In this document: positions 1-6,190 of the stretch, in pieces | Layout: every line of letters starts with the position of its first letter | How positions within the stretch are numbered: the stretch's first letter is position 1 | Source: a virus | Direction: 5' to 3' (one strand) | Virus record (IMG/VR): IMGVR_UViG_3300027754_002810 | Coordinates: 1 to 24,101 of that record | DNA: 24,101 nt | Program-made: the position numbers and the translations under genes | The notes under the pieces: model-generated | Seen by the model: the letters and a program-made list of their open reading frames with translations, nothing else | Told to the model about the DNA's origin: nothing | Databases searched by the model: none

Positions 1-86
1 AGTGTCAAGAACTTCTTTCCACCAGAGCCACGAGACTCATTCTCTACTTTATTCTTTAGGTTTGCAAGTGTGTTATATACAGTCAT
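1..86 (-). CDS. 5' end of an unidentified gene running off the left edge
   Basis: Only about 28 codons are in the window. The ATG is at 86 and overlaps the primase TGA as ATGA. A strong Shine-Dalgarno AAGGAG (95-100) sits 8 nt upstream, so this is a real, well-translated start. The visible N-terminus reads MTVYNTLANLKNKVENES, followed by a Gly/Ser/Lys-rich stretch. A short helix of the LxxLKxK type followed by a Gly/Ser-Lys patch is seen at the start of some phage single-stranded-DNA-binding proteins. The place directly after helicase and primase would suit that role. This is a suggestion only, because too little sequence is present to assign a function. Confidence 0.75.
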   Translation of the reverse strand, partial: MTVYNTLANLKNKVENESRGSGGKKFLT

Positions 87-1045
87 GATATTTTCTCCTT
101 AGTTTGAAATAACCAATCAAGGTAGTTTACCTTGTTGTTTATGCTGTGTGTAATTTGTTGTTCCGTCATTTCTCCCGGGTCTTTGATTCCAGACGGATAT
201 GGAACAATCCAAAGATCTTTTCGGGGATTACCCTCCATTATAGCACGCATAGCAGAATGTCCAGCCTCATCGTTGTCAAAAAATAAGACTAAACTATCAA
301 AGTGCCTATTGAGGATTTCGTGATGCTCTTTTGGGATAGAGGCACCAAGAGTTGCTACTACATTCGGGAATCCGGCCTGATGCACTCTAATCGCATCTAA
401 ACTTCCCTCAGTTAAAATTACCTCGCTATATGCTTTGGCATTTTGTAGATTAAACAAAGTAGAGCGTCTAGGGAACTTATCTGAATAGAGATATTTAGGG
501 AACTGTGAAGACGATGTTCCTCTTCCAATAAACCCCACTACAGAATAGTACTCGTCTCTAGCTGGGATTACTATCCTGTTTTGACTGTTCGAATATCCAA
601 CTCCGAAATGTTTTAATACATCTAAGTGGAATCCTCTATCTATCAGGTACGATAGCTTAGATAAGCATTCTTCTTCATTGTCGTAATCAATAAGAATACG
701 ATCTAATGCCTCATCCCAATTCTGGGCTATATCAACAACGATATCATCATCTTTAAGCATGCCAAGCAAGTCGTCGCTAGAATAACTTGGGGCATGGTTC
801 CAAGCAATCTCTTCTCCAGCCAATTCTTTTGCCAGCGTCACAAAAGACCCCTTGCGAGCGCATGATGGATTGAAGCAATGCCATAGCCCAGTTTTCTTAT
901 TTACATAGAAAGCTGGGCTAGAGGTGTTGGAGTGAAATGGGCAATAACAGGCATACTCGTCTGGCAACTCGCTGACTACAGTCAGATACTGATTGACAAA
1001 CATGTCAATAGTTTTGCTATTATTTAAACCAAAAATGGAGTTCAA
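83..1045 (-). CDS. DnaG-type DNA primase, compact (CHC2 zinc finger plus TOPRIM)
   Basis: This 320-residue primase would synthesise RNA primers at the phage fork. The N-terminal CHC2 zinc finger is visible at about residues 33-68: CPFH followed by CFNPSC, giving C-x2-H...C-x4-C ligands. The TOPRIM fold lies at about 205-270, with the acidic motif LTEGSLDA near 210 and the metal-binding FFDNDEAG near 257. It is roughly half the length of bacterial DnaG and lacks room for a C-terminal helicase-interaction domain, which is common for phage primases. The start is TTG at 1045. It has a good ribosome-binding site and keeps the helix TIDMFVNQYL that usually precedes the zinc finger. ATG at 1003 is the alternative, but without a clear ribosome-binding site. 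The gene overlaps the preceding small ORF by 26 nt and lies two genes after the helicase, with which it should act. Confidence 0.93.
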   Translation of the reverse strand: MNSIFGLNNSKTIDMFVNQYLTVVSELPDEYACYCPFHSNTSSPAFYVNKKTGLWHCFNPSCARKGSFVTLAKELAGEEIAWNHAPSYSSDDLLGMLKDDDIVVDIAQNWDEALDRILIDYDNEEECLSKLSYLIDRGFHLDVLKHFGVGYSNSQNRIVIPARDEYYSVVGFIGRGTSSSQFPKYLYSDKFPRRSTLFNLQNAKAYSEVILTEGSLDAIRVHQAGFPNVVATLGASIPKEHHEILNRHFDSLVLFFDNDEAGHSAMRAIMEGNPRKDLWIVPYPSGIKDPGEMTEQQITHSINNKVNYLDWLFQTKEKIS

Positions 1046-1214
1046 AGTGAAATGTCCCCTCTGTGGTCATATCCCAGTATAATTTACTTCGAGCAAACGG
1101 TCTTATTGTGTCTGTAACAAAGGCTTCAATATGACTACGCTGCCTTATGATAGTTTCTTGGTCTTTAGCTTCCCCGTCAATAATATGGTCTGCTGGTCTA
1201 TCTTCATCAGGCAT
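1020..1214 (-). CDS. Small hypothetical protein between helicase and primase
   Basis: I do not recognise this 64-residue protein. It begins MPDEDRPADHIID and ends in an aromatic-rich tail, GTFHFELHFWFK. The middle, around QETIIRQRSHIEAFVTDTI, looks helical. A longer frame opens at 1325, but its first 37 codons lie inside the helicase gene. The ATG at 1214 overlaps the helicase TGA (1207-1209) by 8 nt, as expected for translational coupling, so I place the start there. The 3' end overlaps the primase by 26 nt. Sitting between a helicase and a primase, it could be a replication accessory protein, but the sequence itself shows no motif for that. Confidence 0.65.
   Translation of the reverse strand: MPDEDRPADHIIDGEAKDQETIIRQRSHIEAFVTDTIRPFARSKLYWDMTTEGTFHFELHFWFK
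1056..1062 (-). promoter_or_regulatory. Ribosome-binding site supporting the TTG start of the primase
   Basis: Minus-strand AGAGGGG lies 10 nt upstream of the TTG at 1045. The in-frame ATG at 1003 has no comparable purine run at a workable distance. This favours the longer primase with the TTG start. Confidence 0.5.
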
Positions 1215-2436
1215 CAAACAATTCTTTTCGCTTACCGGTGTCCAAGTCCCACTCAAGATAGAAAGCAAAAGGATGACCTCTTCTAACTTTACGGCTAACC
1301 ACTTCAAAAAGTTGCGACTCTGCATTTCGATGAACGGCCATAACTAAATCTGCATCATAAGCAAGTTGCTTACTCCATGCTACCTCAGCTAATGCCGGTG
1401 CCCTTTCTCCATGATTGGCATCCATAGTTACAGCAGCAATATCGATTACAGGAATATTGTGACGTACTGCTATACGCTTGAAATCTTTGGAAAGGTTCTT
1501 TGCCCTTTCCGTTTCCGTACCGCCCTTTTTAGCATCATCGAATAAACCATGATAGTCTAATATTAGCAGGTCTGGATTATACTGCTCAACTTTAGCCTCA
1601 ACTACATTCTGATTGGCTGCTTCAATGCCATCAGATGTAACTAGATGAATTGGTGGCTTGTCCTTAAATGTCCTAGCAGCCCACTCATTGTATGCTTCAG
1701 GATTGACCCCACGACCAAACATCAAGTCAGAGTTTCTAAATGTTTCACCTTGATTCAAGATAGTGTCAAAACGATATCCTTCTTGCTCCTTATTCATCTC
1801 TAACGAGATAATCAAAGGACTGTACCCAGCCTGCCATGCATTGGCAGCAAATAGACGAGCCAGCCAACTCTTACCGCTACCTGTCCATCCTAGAATGACA
1901 ATAAAGTCACCTTTCTGCCAGCCACCAAAGTGCTTGTCTATTACACTAAAGCCTGTAGGAATTCCCATGATGTTCTTAGTAGGGTCGTCGTGACGTTCTT
2001 TATAGTCTCCAACCCTATCCGCAAAATCTCCAGCTAGGTTAGTGTCCTTGAGGGCACCCGTATTCTTCATAAGCCTGAGGCTATTCATTGCAACAAAGTT
2101 CAAAGCAGCATTAGGGCCACTATCTCTAAGAATCTGAATGGTGTCGTGAAGAGTTGTCCTTACATTCTCAGAAAGAGCATGCTTCCTAGCTTCATCGACA
2201 TAGAACTGTAGCGGAGCACTGGTTGTATCAATAAACTCAAACTCACGAAACTGATTCTTTACAATAGCCTTAGTTGGAAGCTTGGAATACTTAGAATAGT
2301 ATCCGTGGATAAATTCCCAAATATCTTTATGGTCAACAAATGACTCATCTACATTCTGCTCAACTGCGGAGATAATGCTCTCTGCGTCAATCAGACTATT
2401 CAATAAACTCATTTCATAGTTAATTAGAATCACCAT
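1207..2436 (-). CDS. DnaB-like replicative helicase
   Basis: This is a RecA-fold hexameric helicase predicted to unwind DNA 5' to 3' ahead of the phage replisome. GIPTGFSVIDKHFGG near residue 165 is the usual entry into the DnaB C-terminal domain. Walker A is GWTGSGKS near 184. SLEMNKEQ carries the DnaB-type glutamate after strand 2. Walker B is LLILDYHGLF near 293. The terminal RKVRRGHPFAFYLEWD matches the arginine-rich end of phage DnaB proteins. At up to 409 residues it is a little shorter than bacterial DnaB, and the N-terminal region (1-150) is helical and divergent. The start is uncertain. ATG at 2436 overlaps the upstream gene by 17 nt, while ATG at 2412 (MSLLNSL) gives a cleaner N-terminus. 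Neither has a strong ribosome-binding site. It belongs with the primase at 83-1045. Confidence 0.93.
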   Translation of the reverse strand: MVILINYEMSLLNSLIDAESIISAVEQNVDESFVDHKDIWEFIHGYYSKYSKLPTKAIVKNQFREFEFIDTTSAPLQFYVDEARKHALSENVRTTLHDTIQILRDSGPNAALNFVAMNSLRLMKNTGALKDTNLAGDFADRVGDYKERHDDPTKNIMGIPTGFSVIDKHFGGWQKGDFIVILGWTGSGKSWLARLFAANAWQAGYSPLIISLEMNKEQEGYRFDTILNQGETFRNSDLMFGRGVNPEAYNEWAARTFKDKPPIHLVTSDGIEAANQNVVEAKVEQYNPDLLILDYHGLFDDAKKGGTETERAKNLSKDFKRIAVRHNIPVIDIAAVTMDANHGERAPALAEVAWSKQLAYDADLVMAVHRNAESQLFEVVSRKVRRGHPFAFYLEWDLDTGKRKELFDA

Positions 2437-2743
2437 CCATACGGGTTTTAGTCTCTTGGACTAGGCGACGGAACTCGTCACGATCTTTGTTCTCCAGATT
2501 AATTTCTTCTACAATCGACCCAAGTTTTACAACAAAGTCGTGCAAGAAAATAACCGGCTGCTTTTCTCTAGAAACAAATCGGTCTATAGCCGCCTTGCAA
2601 GTTTCCTCCCCACCCTTGCTGGTAAAGAAATTAACTATTCGCTTGGCATTGGACTCGTCTTTGTCAGTCTGAAAGTATATTTTCTGAGATTTCTCTACGG
2701 AGGTTTCGAAGTACGATATTAGGATTTCTCCAGTTAGAGTCAT
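2420..2743 (-). CDS. Hypothetical protein directly upstream of the helicase
   Basis: I do not recognise this 107-residue charged protein. It has no membrane segment and no signal peptide. The first 28 residues (MTLTGEILISYFETSV...) look mixed alpha/beta. The remainder is largely helical, with a charged C-terminal third (EEINLENKDRDEFRRLVQE). The ATG at 2743 is the only reasonable start and is preceded by AAGGA about 12 nt upstream. It overlaps the end of the WhiB gene by 80 nt in another frame and runs into the helicase with a 17-nt overlap. Its position right before a DnaB-like helicase is where phages often keep a helicase loader or accessory protein, but that is inference from context only. 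Confidence 0.75.
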   Translation of the reverse strand: MTLTGEILISYFETSVEKSQKIYFQTDKDESNAKRIVNFFTSKGGEETCKAAIDRFVSREKQPVIFLHDFVVKLGSIVEEINLENKDRDEFRRLVQETKTRMDGDSN

Positions 2744-2975
2744 TTACATCACTTATCCTTCGCCATGAGGCAATCAGTCTATCATATTGGGAGTACCCCC
2801 CAGCAACACACGATATATCAAAGTATTGCTCAAGGCAAGGAACTCTGACAGGGCAGCGGGCACAAATGGCTTTAGCTTTTATGACATCAGATGATTCATA
2901 TGATATGAATAACTTATGACTTTCATCTATGCAAGCGGACTGCGCCATCCACTTTACGTTACTTAGCAGACCCAC
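2664..2975 (-). CDS. WhiB-family iron-sulfur transcription regulator
   Basis: WhiB proteins bind a [4Fe-4S] cluster through four cysteines and act with the housekeeping sigma factor in actinobacteria. Here the four ligands are C15, C38, C41 and C47, with the diagnostic spacing CARCPVRVPC (C-x2-C-x5-C). The following turn reads CVAGGYS, where cellular WhiBs usually have G-V/I-W-G-G, so the tryptophan is replaced by alanine. The tail DRLIASWRR is the basic DNA-contacting end. The GTG at 2975 has a GGGG purine run 9 nt upstream (2985-2988) and keeps the usual W before the first Cys. ATG at 2948 is an alternative. The final 26 or so residues overlap the next gene. Mycobacteriophage TM4 encodes a WhiB that interferes with the host regulator, so a host-takeover role is plausible here. 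Confidence 0.9.
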   Translation of the reverse strand: MGLLSNVKWMAQSACIDESHKLFISYESSDVIKAKAICARCPVRVPCLEQYFDISCVAGGYSQYDRLIASWRRISDVNDSNWRNPNIVLRNLRREISENILSD

Positions 2976-3171
2976 TAGATAGTTCCCCGTCTAGCTCTGC
3001 AAGTCTACGTTCGACCTCAGACTCTACTTTAACCCACGCAGCAGACCACTCGTCATCAGACATTACGTCGTCAGAGTCTACAGTGATTCCTGCGTCAATA
3101 CGCAGAGATTGATAGTTGCCTAGGTTTCTAGTCAACCCGACTGTTACATTGATAGTGCCTTTTTTGCTCAT
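2959..3171 (-). CDS. Small conserved-looking phage protein, function unknown
   Basis: A 70-residue soluble protein begins MSKKGTINVTVGLTRNLGNY, with a beta-rich first half (VTVGLTRNLGNYQSLRIDAGI) and a helical acidic second half (EWSAAWVKVESEVERRLAEL). The pattern 'GLT-N-GNY-S-RID-GI' is familiar to me from small proteins in actinophage and other phage genomes, but I know no assigned function. The ATG overlaps the methyltransferase stop as ATGA and has a strong ribosome-binding site, AGGAG, 5 nt upstream, so it is probably well expressed. It overlaps the WhiB GTG start by 17 nt, which couples the two genes. Confidence 0.8.
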   Translation of the reverse strand: MSKKGTINVTVGLTRNLGNYQSLRIDAGITVDSDDVMSDDEWSAAWVKVESEVERRLAELDGELSSGSAK

Positions 3172-3917
3172 TTTTTCTCCTGTGTTAGTTTGTCTTTTTG
3201 GATTTGGTCAAAAGCTTTAGCGCAATACTCAGCGCTAATCTCCGAGCCTATGTAACTCCTGCCTAGCATAGCACATGCTCTTGCAGTTGTGCCACTTCCC
3301 ATAAACGGGTCGTAAACAATATCTCCTGGATTAGACCAAGACCGAATGTGATCGGAGGCTAACAGGAGAGGAAAGGGCGCTGGATGTTTTACCCCATTAA
3401 AACTAGTAGTATATTTCCAGATATTGTTTCGAGGGGAGAAATCTGGAACTGGGTTCTTTAAGATTCCTGAAAAGTCTTTATGTCCAGCCCACTTGTTTGG
3501 CTTATCCACAATTAAGTTAATAGAGCGAGGTCGTCCTTTAGAAAAAACGAACATATATTCGAATATCTGAGAATATCTAACGCTCTTGACATTCGATGGG
3601 TACGTTGAACTATTTTTTTCATATATCATCGTATCGTGCAGATGAAATCCGCACTCCATGAACTTTAGAGCCTGTCGAAAGCTAGACCCGGTTTCGGAGC
3701 CTTTGATGGTGGCATCGCCTACTACCCATACAACCACACCACCATCATTGACGACTCTATAAAGTTCTTCAATTATTAAGTCAGAGTTAAATTCATAACC
3801 ATTGTACTCACGCAAATTATCATACGGAGGACTTGTTACAACCAAGTCAATATATTCATTATCCATATTTGCCATTGTGTCTAGGCAGTTTTCATTATAG
3901 ATACAATCTAAAATCAT
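3168..3917 (-). CDS. DNA methyltransferase, beta-class (N4-cytosine or N6-adenine)
   Basis: This is a 249-residue S-adenosylmethionine-dependent DNA amino-methyltransferase. Catalytic motif IV is TSPPY near residue 30. The cofactor-binding motif I is DPFMGSGTTARA near residue 202. The order IV then I, with the target-recognition segment between them, defines the beta class. TSPPY occurs in both m4C and m6A enzymes, so the modified base cannot be read from sequence. NDGGVVVWVVGD near residue 58 is another conserved core strand. No restriction endonuclease gene is adjacent, so it looks like an orphan enzyme protecting phage DNA or altering regulation. The start ATG at 3917 directly abuts the MerR-like stop codon, and the stop overlaps the next gene as ATGA. 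Confidence 0.92.
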   Translation of the reverse strand: MILDCIYNENCLDTMANMDNEYIDLVVTSPPYDNLREYNGYEFNSDLIIEELYRVVNDGGVVVWVVGDATIKGSETGSSFRQALKFMECGFHLHDTMIYEKNSSTYPSNVKSVRYSQIFEYMFVFSKGRPRSINLIVDKPNKWAGHKDFSGILKNPVPDFSPRNNIWKYTTSFNGVKHPAPFPLLLASDHIRSWSNPGDIVYDPFMGSGTTARACAMLGRSYIGSEISAEYCAKAFDQIQKDKLTQEKK

Positions 3918-4385
3918 CTATGCTCCAACATTTTTTATTTTTTGAAACCTTGCATTAATTTTTTTTATTGCTTCCACCTGATTTACACTAGAAAAATTCT
4001 TTGGCCTTCCAGACTTGTTCCTCATAGCAAAAATTTCTAACAAATCATATATGTCTTTCAATGTATATATGCGAATAGAAGAAGAATGCTCTTCATTAAG
4101 AAATACTTTTCTGGCTTTTGGTATAACTCCAGTTAGCTCATATTTTCGAATAGTGTCAGGCTTCTTATCTAAAATTCTTGCAACTTCTCCTATCCTAAAA
4201 ATAGGAGTTAAATAGTAAATAGCTGTATCATACTCAATAACGTCTTTATCAAATTTAGAATAATCAAATATATTAATTATATTCTCGCGTTTGACAATAG
4301 AAATTATGCGAATTAAATCATTTTTGTCATTAAAAAATAATCTATTTTTGATTATTTTAACTTGATTTCTTTTTTCTAATAACAT
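3918..4385 (-). CDS. MerR-type helix-turn-helix regulator
   Basis: A 155-residue DNA-binding protein. A MerR-like winged HTH occupies about residues 60-125: FRIGEVARILDKKPDTIRKY is the HTH pair, ELTGVIPKAR leads into the wing, and RIYTLKDIYDLLEIF is the closing helix. MerR proteins classically carry this domain at the very N-terminus. Here about 60 residues precede it, and only a short basic tail (KKINARFQKIKNVGA) follows in place of an effector-binding domain. The ATG at 4385 has AAAGAG 7 nt upstream, inside the end of the zinc-ribbon gene, giving a 29-nt overlap. The gene is far more AT-rich than its neighbours: 8 G+C in the 60 bases 4321-4380 and 13 in 4261-4320. It probably regulates phage or host promoters, but its target is unknown. 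Confidence 0.82.
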   Translation of the reverse strand: MLLEKRNQVKIIKNRLFFNDKNDLIRIISIVKRENIINIFDYSKFDKDVIEYDTAIYYLTPIFRIGEVARILDKKPDTIRKYELTGVIPKARKVFLNEEHSSSIRIYTLKDIYDLLEIFAMRNKSGRPKNFSSVNQVEAIKKINARFQKIKNVGA

Positions 4386-4575
4386 TCATAATCTCTTTAA
4401 GCAAGTGTTGATATTCTTTATAAGTACAACGACTACGTTTTCCGCACATTGTACATACGAGCTCTACTTTTTTAATCTTTTTAATGCTGTTAAGCGATTC
4501 TGGCTCCCAATAGACTTCATCGAAAAAAACTCGACCGTCACATCTTTTACACCAAAAACCACCAAACCGTTGCAA
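4357..4575 (-). CDS. Zinc-ribbon small protein
   Basis: A 72-residue protein with two CxxC knuckles: C9-x2-C12 (WCKRC) and C41-x2-C44 (VCTMCGKRSR). It is followed by a basic helix ending IRKKKSS. The spacing C-x2-C-x28-C-x2-C is a classic zinc ribbon, as found in nucleic-acid-binding or transcription-related proteins. There is an in-frame TAG a few codons upstream and no ATG before the second knuckle, so TTG at 4575 is the only likely start. It lies 10 nt after the holin-like stop codon and has no visible ribosome-binding site, so it may depend on translational coupling. Its 3' end overlaps the MerR gene, suggesting the two regulators are made together. Confidence 0.7.
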   Translation of the reverse strand: MQRFGGFWCKRCDGRVFFDEVYWEPESLNSIKKIKKVELVCTMCGKRSRCTYKEYQHLLKEIMNVIRKKKSS

Positions 4576-4585
4576 CGAACTACGC

Positions 4586-4876
4586 CTAGCCTAATACCTT
4601 CATAGATGAAAGGCTGTCATTGGTGCTGGTGCCAGCAAACCAAGTAGAGTACAAAGCCTGCGATGAAGCCCATACAATAGCAAAGTTGGAAACCACATCA
4701 CTCAACGAATTTAGCGTACCGCCTAGAAAGGCTCCGGCAAGAGCAATCACTAGGCAAAATGCCATAGAGAATGCCACTTTAACATTGCTTGACCATGAGT
4801 TTCCTTTTAGGAAAGAAACTAACGGAGTGGCAATCATACCAGCAACAATTAGTAAAAACATACTTGAATTATCCAT
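4586..4876 (-). CDS. Holin-like small membrane protein
   Basis: This is a 96-residue membrane protein with three apolar segments. They lie at about residues 7-22 (FLLIVAGMIATPLVSF), 34-53 (AFSMAFCLVIALAGAFLGG) and 63-82 (VSNFAIVWASSQALYSTWFAG). The short polar N-terminus, the SFLKGNSW loop after the first segment and the 'SSQALYSTWFAGT' motif near the end resemble the small actinophage membrane proteins annotated as holins. If so, it would permeabilise the inner membrane at lysis. A strong ribosome-binding site, AAAGGAG (4881-4887), lies 4 nt upstream. No endolysin gene is present in the window, so the lysis assignment rests on topology and motif similarity only. A membrane protein of another role cannot be excluded. 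Confidence 0.65.
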   Translation of the reverse strand: MDNSSMFLLIVAGMIATPLVSFLKGNSWSSNVKVAFSMAFCLVIALAGAFLGGTLNSLSDVVSNFAIVWASSQALYSTWFAGTSTNDSLSSMKVLG

Positions 4877-4901
4877 ATTTCTCCTTTAATTTATATTACA
4901 A

Positions 4902-4920
4902 CCTATAATGTATTTATAGG
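4902..4920. repeat. Perfect 7-bp inverted repeat upstream of the holin-like gene
   Basis: CCTATAA and TTATAGG flank a 5-nt spacer within the 60-bp gap between the metallophosphoesterase stop and the holin-like start. No U-run follows on the minus strand, so it is a poor terminator. A dyad of this kind, 26 bp upstream of the start codon, could be an operator or part of a promoter. It contains TATAAT on the plus strand and TATAAA on the minus strand. Function is not shown. Confidence 0.4.
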
Positions 4921-4936
4921 AATATTTAGTACGGCG

Positions 4937-6184
4937 CTACCAGCCTTCGCTGGCTCTATCTCCAGAATAGATGCCTGCCTCAAGGGTGACACCGTGTTCC
5001 CGAGTAATTACTGCAAACGCCTGGATAGGTTCCTCGTAAGCAAAATTATTCAAGAATGCGTACTCGTCTAAACCTTTCATAGAACCATTGACAGTAACCT
5101 TGCCGGTGCGAGTATAGGAATGAAAATGCCCAACCCACATATGATCGTGCTCATCACCCATCGAAGCATTACGCTTACGCTTGCGTGCATCAAAGATAGA
5201 GGCGGGGTTAACTAGACCAGCTAGGCCCCCTCCGCCTTTCATTTGATCGCCATGAGTTATAAGCATCCTACGTCCATAAATCTCTACATAAGCATCAGCA
5301 CACAGAGGAATATTCCAAGAGAATCTCTTGTCAGATTTAAGGTGACGCTGAATCATCAAAGCCAGCAGATGGTCCCAAGAATCTTCAGTGCGTCCCTTCA
5401 TTCGGGGCTTCAGCGATAGTCGCCCATGGTTTCCCACAACTGACACCACATGAGTCGGGCCATAGGCATCAGCGATTGTTTCTAAAAACTTGGCTAGATG
5501 GTCTACCCAAAAATCTACGGTTGGTATCATTGAAGATTCTTCATTGAATACAGTATCGTCATGAAGACTACCCGCTACCATATCTCCACCAAGAATTACT
5601 ATAGCGCCCTCATACTCAAACCCACCCATAAGGTTCTTACCCATGTTTACCGCCCCATCAGCGGTCTTCTGAAGGCGCTTCAAGGCAATATCTCGGTTGT
5701 AGGCATTCATGCCACCAACCTCCGATGGCTTAGTTATCTCATCAAGGTGCAAATCTGAGAGCATAATTAGAGCTGTAGCGGCACCCTTTCGGCGCGGTTT
5801 TGATTTAGACCAAGGAGCACTTTCTACAGATAGCTTGCTAGCCTTCAATAGTATTTCGTTAGCGGCTTTATACTTTAGAGCATCTTGTTCTGCTACCCTG
5901 TGTGCCTGTCGTGCAATGCTTCTCTCACTTCTTGCTGCCATCAATTCTCGTTCTAATCTGACAGCTCGTTTCTCTAAGGTTAAATCCTCTGTCTCTGTCA
6001 TATATGCACCTTTGGGCTTGGAGGTAGGAATGCCAAACTTTACTCTAGCATCTGCAATGGTCCTTCTTGCTACAAGAATTCCACGATCTTTAAAGTACTT
6101 AACCACATCTAAATCTGTATTAATCTCAGGAAGGGCATAAATGTCCCTTAGCGTTTCTTCTATTAGCCACGGTTGCGTAGTCAT
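4937..6184 (-). CDS. Calcineurin-type metallophosphoesterase with DNA-binding-like N-terminus
   Basis: A 415-residue two-metal phosphoesterase. All five family motifs are visible: D-x-H in SDLHLDE (about residue 141), GGDM (about 198), GNHGR (about 250), THGDQ (about 311) and GHFHS (about 353). Phage members of this family act as nucleases or nucleotide phosphatases, so a DNA-processing role is likely. Before the catalytic domain lies a segment (about 1-60) that looks like a helix-turn-helix, with VARRTIADARVKFGIPTS as the candidate recognition helix. A charged coiled-coil-like helix follows at about 68-115 (LEKRAVRLERELMAARSE). The start ATG at 6184 lies 7 nt after the HNH stop codon. The substrate cannot be read from sequence. 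Confidence 0.88.
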   Translation of the reverse strand: MTTQPWLIEETLRDIYALPEINTDLDVVKYFKDRGILVARRTIADARVKFGIPTSKPKGAYMTETEDLTLEKRAVRLERELMAARSERSIARQAHRVAEQDALKYKAANEILLKASKLSVESAPWSKSKPRRKGAATALIMLSDLHLDEITKPSEVGGMNAYNRDIALKRLQKTADGAVNMGKNLMGGFEYEGAIVILGGDMVAGSLHDDTVFNEESSMIPTVDFWVDHLAKFLETIADAYGPTHVVSVVGNHGRLSLKPRMKGRTEDSWDHLLALMIQRHLKSDKRFSWNIPLCADAYVEIYGRRMLITHGDQMKGGGGLAGLVNPASIFDARKRKRNASMGDEHDHMWVGHFHSYTRTGKVTVNGSMKGLDEYAFLNNFAYEEPIQAFAVITREHGVTLEAGIYSGDRASEGW

Positions 6185-6190
6185 AATATC

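Noticed and set aside
1215-1325. N-terminal extension of the 64-residue protein up to ATG 1325
   Set aside because: These codons lie wholly inside the helicase gene. The ATG at 1214, overlapping the helicase stop, is the more economical start.
4369-4375. A-AAA-AAG slippery heptamer in frame at the end of the zinc-ribbon gene, seemingly able to fuse it to the MerR-type protein
   Set aside because: A -1 slip leads to a stop after five codons (EIKLK). The MerR frame is +1 relative to the zinc ribbon, so the heptamer cannot produce the fusion. The MerR gene also has its own ribosome-binding site and ATG.
5709-6140. 143-residue plus-strand open frame
   Set aside because: It lies entirely antisense to the metallophosphoesterase, whose five motifs are intact. 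No ribosome-binding site or recognisable domain.
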